Positions 52,046-56,235 of a DNA stretch of 56,235 nt are shown piece by piece. The DNA is taken from contig JAHQWK010000006.1 in NCBI GenBank assembly GCA_029856145.1, forward strand, positions 1-56,235. The letters run 5' to 3'. This DNA is from Promethearchaeia archaeon (GTDB lineage: Archaea; Asgardarchaeota; Lokiarchaeia; Sigyniarchaeales; SOKP01). The position numbers were made by a program, and so were the translations under genes. How positions within the stretch are numbered: the first letter of the stretch is position 1; each line of letters opens with the position of its first letter. The notes beneath the pieces were generated by a model, which was given only the letters and a program-made list of their open reading frames with translations, had not been told where the DNA came from and did no database searches.

Positions 52046-54262
52046 CTATTGTCCAATATTAAATTCACGATGCTGCATTTCAAGAAGACGTTTATATTTT
52101 CCATTCAAAGCGATTAAACTTTCGTGGTCTCCTTGTTCTATTATTCCTTTTTTATCTGCATTTATTATAATTATGAGATCAGCATTTTTTATTGTAGAAA
52201 GTCGATGTGCTATGATTATTGTTGTCCTTCCCTTACGAGCTTTATTCAATGCATCTTGTATTAACGTTTCCGTATAAGGATCTACCGAAGAAGTTGCTTC
52301 ATCTAAAATTAATATTTTAGGATCAGTTATTAAAGCGCGAGCAAAAGCAATCAATTGTCTTTGTCCTATTGAAATATTACTACCATTTTCTTTTAATTTA
52401 GTATCATAATTTTTATGTAAAGCGTCAATAAAATTATGAAGTCCTAAAAATTTTGATACTTCTATCATTTTTTCTTCAAGTTCTGGTGTAAAGGTATCAT
52501 ATCCATATAATATGTTTTCTCGAATAGTTCCTGTAAATAAAAATGCTTCTTGTGGGACAATTCCGATTAAACCTCTTAATTCTTTTTTCTTAACCTTTAA
52601 TATATCAACACCGTCTATAAGAATCTTTCCATTATTTACATCATAGAAACGAGCAATCAATTTAATTAACGTTGTTTTACCTGCTCCAGTTTCCCCTACA
52701 ATTGCTAGTGTTATTCCCTCTGGAATTTTTAAACTAAGGTCTTTTAAAACGAAACCCTTAGATTCTATATGTTGAAGGAGTACTTTTTGCTCATCAATTA
52801 GATCTTTTACTATTTTTGGGATTCTTTCATTTATCTCGGGAGGTATAGATAATTTGGCAAGTGTTCTCAAAATATTTTGAGGAGATTTTTGTCCCCTTTC
52901 ATTACTAATCATTCCCCCTCCCTCTCCACTAAAACCGCTACTCTGCTGAAGATTTGTTTTAGTTCTTAATATCTGTTCTAAAGACTTAACCATATTTAGA
53001 ATGGTTTCGGAAGTTATAGTATTGTCAAATTTATTATGCTCATCTAATCTTTGTTTCTTGGACTTAATTTTCACTCCTTCATTATTAAGTATATAACCAA
53101 AACTCACATTGTCAAATTCAATAGTACCATTTATTTGTTCAAGTAATATTGGATTCTTTATATCGGGGATCTCAACTTGTTCTTCTAATAACGAATAAAT
53201 TCGATCACTAGCTGCAAGAGCAGATTCGATAACATTTTGAATTTGCATTAGTGTCATAAATGGTCTAAAAAATTGTCCTAAAATCGTGATAAATGCACTT
53301 AGGACCCCTAATGAAACGGTAATCCCGAAAAGCGAAATATTGCCGGATGCTACAAAACCTCCCACTAATAAAATGGTTGCTGTAATAATTGTTGTTATAA
53401 GATTAATTAAAGGAAAAATGGTTGCCATATATTTTCGAATCTTAACCATAATAGTGTAATTTGCAGTATTTGCTTGATCAAATTCAATAGCAGCTCGTTT
53501 TTCTTGCCCATACGCTTTCACTACTTTTGCACCCTCAATATTCTCCTGTATTGAAGAAGTAACCTTCCCTATTGTTCTTCTTTCCTCTTTAAATAATAAA
53601 GTAGCAACTTTTTTGAAAAAGCGAGTTATTATAAAAAATAAAGGAAAAATTATCAAACTAATTAAAGCTAAAGCTAGATTGAGGAAGAACATAAAAATCA
53701 CAGTTAATCCAATCGAAACCATGCTCGTTATAATTTGAACGAATTGACCTCCGACTAATTGATTAAGTATTGTAACATCATTTGTCAAAATAGATATTAT
53801 CTGTCCTGAAGATCTTTTATCAAAATAATTTAAAGACATATCTTGCAGTTTAAAAAAAAGATCATTTCTAATTTGATAAGTCACTTTTTGAGATATTTTA
53901 CCCATCCCATACAATGCAAAATAATTAGTAATCGCCATAATTAAAACTAATATTAGAAAAATTCCACTCATTATAACAATATGATAGGCATTTTTCGTGA
54001 CAATACCTCTATCAATTATATTTGCAGAAAAAATCGGAGTTAACGCGGAAATTACAGTTGCTACTAAAAGAAAGATAAAGAATAGGAAAAATTCCAATTT
54101 TTGTGGCTTTAAATATGAAATTAACCATCTCCATAATTCTCTTCTTGGATTATCTAGCTTTGATTTATCCCCTTCTAACATAAAACGTTGACGAGTACTT
54201 GCGCTTGGTTTAATTATTTCTTCTCTTTCCTCATCATCATTTTTATACTTATTATTACTCAT
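52046..54262 (-). CDS. heterodimeric ABC exporter, catalytic-site half with an NBD insertion
   Basis: A 738-residue fused TMD-NBD half transporter. It has six transmembrane helices (about 55-345), then the NBD: FDNVSFGYI, Walker A GETGAGKTTLIK, Walker B ILILDEATSSVD with the catalytic Glu, and H-loop IIAHRLSTI. The signature is degenerate, NISIGQRQ in place of LSGGQ. About 100 residues are inserted between the FGY strand and VLKDLSLKIPEG; the insert is helical and charged with a Gly/Ser-rich piece. The N-terminus is a 40-residue charged tail. It pairs with the gene at 54279-56042, 16 bases upstream. Function: export of a lipid, peptide or drug. Confidence 0.88.
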   Translation of the reverse strand: MSNNKYKNDDEEREEIIKPSASTRQRFMLEGDKSKLDNPRRELWRWLISYLKPQKLEFFLFFIFLLVATVISALTPIFSANIIDRGIVTKNAYHIVIMSGIFLILVLIMAITNYFALYGMGKISQKVTYQIRNDLFFKLQDMSLNYFDKRSSGQIISILTNDVTILNQLVGGQFVQIITSMVSIGLTVIFMFFLNLALALISLIIFPLFFIITRFFKKVATLLFKEERRTIGKVTSSIQENIEGAKVVKAYGQEKRAAIEFDQANTANYTIMVKIRKYMATIFPLINLITTIITATILLVGGFVASGNISLFGITVSLGVLSAFITILGQFFRPFMTLMQIQNVIESALAASDRIYSLLEEQVEIPDIKNPILLEQINGTIEFDNVSFGYILNNEGVKIKSKKQRLDEHNKFDNTITSETILNMVKSLEQILRTKTNLQQSSGFSGEGGGMISNERGQKSPQNILRTLAKLSIPPEINERIPKIVKDLIDEQKVLLQHIESKGFVLKDLSLKIPEGITLAIVGETGAGKTTLIKLIARFYDVNNGKILIDGVDILKVKKKELRGLIGIVPQEAFLFTGTIRENILYGYDTFTPELEEKMIEVSKFLGLHNFIDALHKNYDTKLKENGSNISIGQRQLIAFARALITDPKILILDEATSSVDPYTETLIQDALNKARKGRTTIIIAHRLSTIKNADLIIIINADKKGIIEQGDHESLIALNGKYKRLLEMQHREFNIGQ

Positions 54263-54278
54263 TCTTATAAGTTCCTAA

Positions 54279-56042
54279 TTATGTTTCTTCTCCAATTCGA
54301 CTTTTTGACTTTTGTTTTTGATATAAAGTTTCATAGATTTGTTTATATAAGATATTTGATCTAATTAATTCATTATGAGTCCCATAACCTACGACACGAC
54401 CCCTTTCTAAAATTAAAATATAATCTACTCCTCTAATGGTTGAGATTCTCTGTGTGATAATAATAGAAGTTATATCCTTCATTATTCTTGTTAAAGCTTG
54501 TTGTATTTTATATTCAGTTTCTACATCAACGGAACTAGTACTGTCATCAAGAATTAAAATTTTAGGTCGTGTTAAAAGAGCCCTTGCTATTGATAAACGT
54601 TGTTTTTGACCACCTGAAAGACGTGTTCCTCTTTCACCTACGATTGAATCATAACCTTTCGGTAATTTAACAATGAAGTCATGTAAATCCGCAATTTTAG
54701 CAGCTTCAATTATTTCTTCTATTGAAGCATCTTCTTTTCCATATGCTATATTTTGCGCTATTGTTTTATTAAATAGAAAGGTTTCTTGCGATACGATCCC
54801 AATGCTTTTCCGTAAATCATTTATTAGATATTTTTTTATATCTTTTTGATCAATCTTAATAAATCCCTCATTCAACTCATAGAAACGAGGGATTAAATTT
54901 ATTATAGTAGATTTACCCGAACCTGTTGTGCCTAAAATAGCAAGTTTTTTTCCAGCTGGAATTTTAAATGTAACATTTTTTAAAATTCGATGATCGATTG
55001 TATATCCAAAGGAAACATTTTCAAAATCAACTTCCCCTTTTAAATTAGATATCGGTGACGCATTGGGAAGGTCTTTTATTTCTGGACTGGAATCTAAAAT
55101 ATCTCTTACCCTAGTAAGTGCAGCATCAGCTTGAATATATACAAGCATGATTTGGCCTAACATCATTAAAGGAAAACCTAGTGCTGCAATATAAGAAAGA
55201 AGAGTTACAACTATGTCTAATTCCATTGTTCCATTTATAAACCTAATACCCCCTATGAATAATGAAAAAATTGTCAGTGCACCGATGATTATATAAATAG
55301 AGGGCATATAAAGTGAATTATATTTTATAGAATTGACACTAGCTTTATAGAACCTATTATTATTCTCTTTAAATTTTTGATATTCTTTAGTTTGAGTACT
55401 AAATATTCGTACTACTTGAGCACCAACAATGTTCTCCCTTATTGTTGAAGTTAAATCACCAAAACTATTTCTTGTTTCTAAGAAGATTGGTTTTAATTTC
55501 TTTGCAATATAATATGATAATATAAGAGAAATTAAAATTGCTGAAACCAAGATAATTGATAAATCAAGACTAAAAGCAAAAAAACCAATAATAATCCCAC
55601 TAATCTGAAGAATCGACTGAAAACCTAAAATTAAACCCATACCAAAAATTTGGCGCGTTTCTTCAATATCACTTGTAGCTCGAGAAATTAATTGACCTGT
55701 TTCAGTCTTATCGAAATATGAAAATGATTGACGATAAATAGCATTACTAATATCATCACGTAAATAATATAAAGCTCTTGATGAAACTTCAGCTCCTTGA
55801 AGCCGAGCAGTTCTATTGAAAATATAAGTAAATAATCCAAATACCAATATAATACAAAAATAAATTAAGAATACTATAATATTAAAGCTTGGAAGATTTG
55901 GATCTAATAATCCAACCATTCTCCCTATAAAAATGGGAATAAAAGTATTAAAAATTGTTGAAAGTGATAAAAATATGATTTGTAAGATAAATGCTCTTTT
56001 CGATTTTAACCAATACTTAAATATCATTCGAGCAGAATTCAT
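54279..56042 (-). CDS. heterodimeric ABC exporter, degenerate-site half
   Basis: A 587-residue TMD-NBD half transporter of normal length: six helices (about 15-320), Walker A GTTGSGKSTIIN, canonical signature TRLSGGQKQRLS, Walker B ILILDDSTSSVD with Asp where the catalytic Glu belongs, and Gln in place of the H-loop His (IIITQRISTI). These losses complement the partner at 52046-54262: its intact Walker B and H-loop pair with this LSGGQ, leaving one active and one dead ATP site. TM287/288-type exporters share this arrangement. It is the first gene of the pair. Confidence 0.92.
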   Translation of the reverse strand: MNSARMIFKYWLKSKRAFILQIIFLSLSTIFNTFIPIFIGRMVGLLDPNLPSFNIIVFLIYFCIILVFGLFTYIFNRTARLQGAEVSSRALYYLRDDISNAIYRQSFSYFDKTETGQLISRATSDIEETRQIFGMGLILGFQSILQISGIIIGFFAFSLDLSIILVSAILISLILSYYIAKKLKPIFLETRNSFGDLTSTIRENIVGAQVVRIFSTQTKEYQKFKENNNRFYKASVNSIKYNSLYMPSIYIIIGALTIFSLFIGGIRFINGTMELDIVVTLLSYIAALGFPLMMLGQIMLVYIQADAALTRVRDILDSSPEIKDLPNASPISNLKGEVDFENVSFGYTIDHRILKNVTFKIPAGKKLAILGTTGSGKSTIINLIPRFYELNEGFIKIDQKDIKKYLINDLRKSIGIVSQETFLFNKTIAQNIAYGKEDASIEEIIEAAKIADLHDFIVKLPKGYDSIVGERGTRLSGGQKQRLSIARALLTRPKILILDDSTSSVDVETEYKIQQALTRIMKDITSIIITQRISTIRGVDYILILERGRVVGYGTHNELIRSNILYKQIYETLYQKQKSKSRIGEET

Positions 56043-56109
56043 TAAACTACGAACCGTTGTTGCTTTTGACTCTAATTTCTATTTTTGATTTAAAAAAAAT
56101 TATTACTAA

Positions 56110-56235
56110 TTAGCTTATTTCCATTTTATTAAATGAACGGGCTCCAATTAATATTAATATTGCTCCAAAAATCGCTGCAACGAGAATATCAATCCAAAAA
56201 GGAAAATATGATACACCCAATAAAACAAATCGGAA
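56110..56235 (-). CDS. C-terminal end of a membrane permease (partial)
   Basis: The last 41 residues of a protein whose beginning lies beyond the window. It reads VLLGVSYFPFWIDILVAAIF, then GAILILIGARSF, then NKMEIS. A hydrophobic helix after a P-F-W turn and a final RSFNKxE is how ABC-2 type permeases end. It is read in the same direction as the ABC exporter genes, 67 bases upstream of them, so it may belong to the same operon. The family call is tentative. Confidence 0.55.
   Translation of the reverse strand, partial: FRFVLLGVSYFPFWIDILVAAIFGAILILIGARSFNKMEIS

Noticed and set aside
1..56235. CRISPR arrays, insertion sequences and tRNA genes
   Set aside because: No regularly spaced direct repeats, no transposase frames or flanking inverted repeats, and no cloverleaf with GGTTCRA-type T arm found in the intergenic regions by reading.

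Overview
Organism. The window is AT-rich, densely coded and archaeal: aIF2-gamma, aIF1A, Spt5, TFS, an eL22-like ribosomal protein, TATA boxes about 22-32 bases ahead of several starts, and form III RuBisCO with ribose-1,5-bisphosphate isomerase. Four Ras-superfamily GTPases, a longin/roadblock-like protein, eL22 and a membrane-anchored gingipain-like protease point to an Asgard archaeon, most likely Lokiarchaeia-like. The lineage is inferred from gene content only.

Layout. 0-5.2 kb: two HNH/zinc proteins divergent from a HEPN-zinc-TPR protein, a strong RNA hairpin, and two orphan proteins. 5.2-8.5 kb: a TusA/DsrE sulfur-relay pair divergent from a LysR regulator, then a proline-rich membrane protein. 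8.6-20 kb: FGGY kinase, Hrq1/YprA-type helicase, a Ras-like GTPase, a thioredoxin-like protein, a DUF4139 protein, a methyltransferase, a circularly permuted Ras-like GTPase and an HD phosphohydrolase. 20-30.8 kb: two paralogous acyl-CoA dehydrogenases, longin/roadblock-like protein, Spt5, aIF1A, cupins, iron alcohol dehydrogenase, two sister GTPases (one overlapping a PIN nuclease) and a VOC protein. 30.8-37.5 kb: a 5S rRNA gene in permuted order, two large exported proteins, and an aIF2-gamma gene broken by a 30-nt insert. 37.7-44 kb: DHH phosphoesterase, DUF167, TFS, CitG-like, eL22, RuBisCO III, R15P isomerase and a small zinc ribbon. 44-56 kb: uvrC with an in-frame stop, MFS transporter, sugar phosphomutase and ROK kinase, radical SAM protein and alpha/beta hydrolase, a heterodimeric ABC exporter, and the tail of another permease.

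Main observations. (1) The 5S rRNA (minus strand, about 30879-30999) is circularly permuted. Its normal 5' and 3' ends are joined by a UUAG loop, and the gene opens in helix III/loop C. The new ends are held by a 13-bp processing stem that contains a bulge-helix-like element. Cutting and joining there would rebuild the archaeal loop C consensus in a 121-nt circle. (2) aIF2-gamma is interrupted inside its P-loop by 30 nt with two in-frame stops. The insert can fold as a bulge-helix-bulge intron, so the same tRNA-type splicing machinery may serve both RNAs. (3) A Ras-type GTPase has motif order G3-G4-G5-G1-G2 with normal spacing. (4) Two genes lack any ATG/GTG/TTG where homology demands a start, but have GGTG-type Shine-Dalgarno sequences before AUU or AUA.

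Metabolic logic. RuBisCO plus R15P isomerase indicate the archaeal nucleotide (AMP) salvage route. The two acyl-CoA dehydrogenases point to acyl-CoA metabolism. The ROK kinase plus phosphomutase would convert a hexose to its 1-phosphate.
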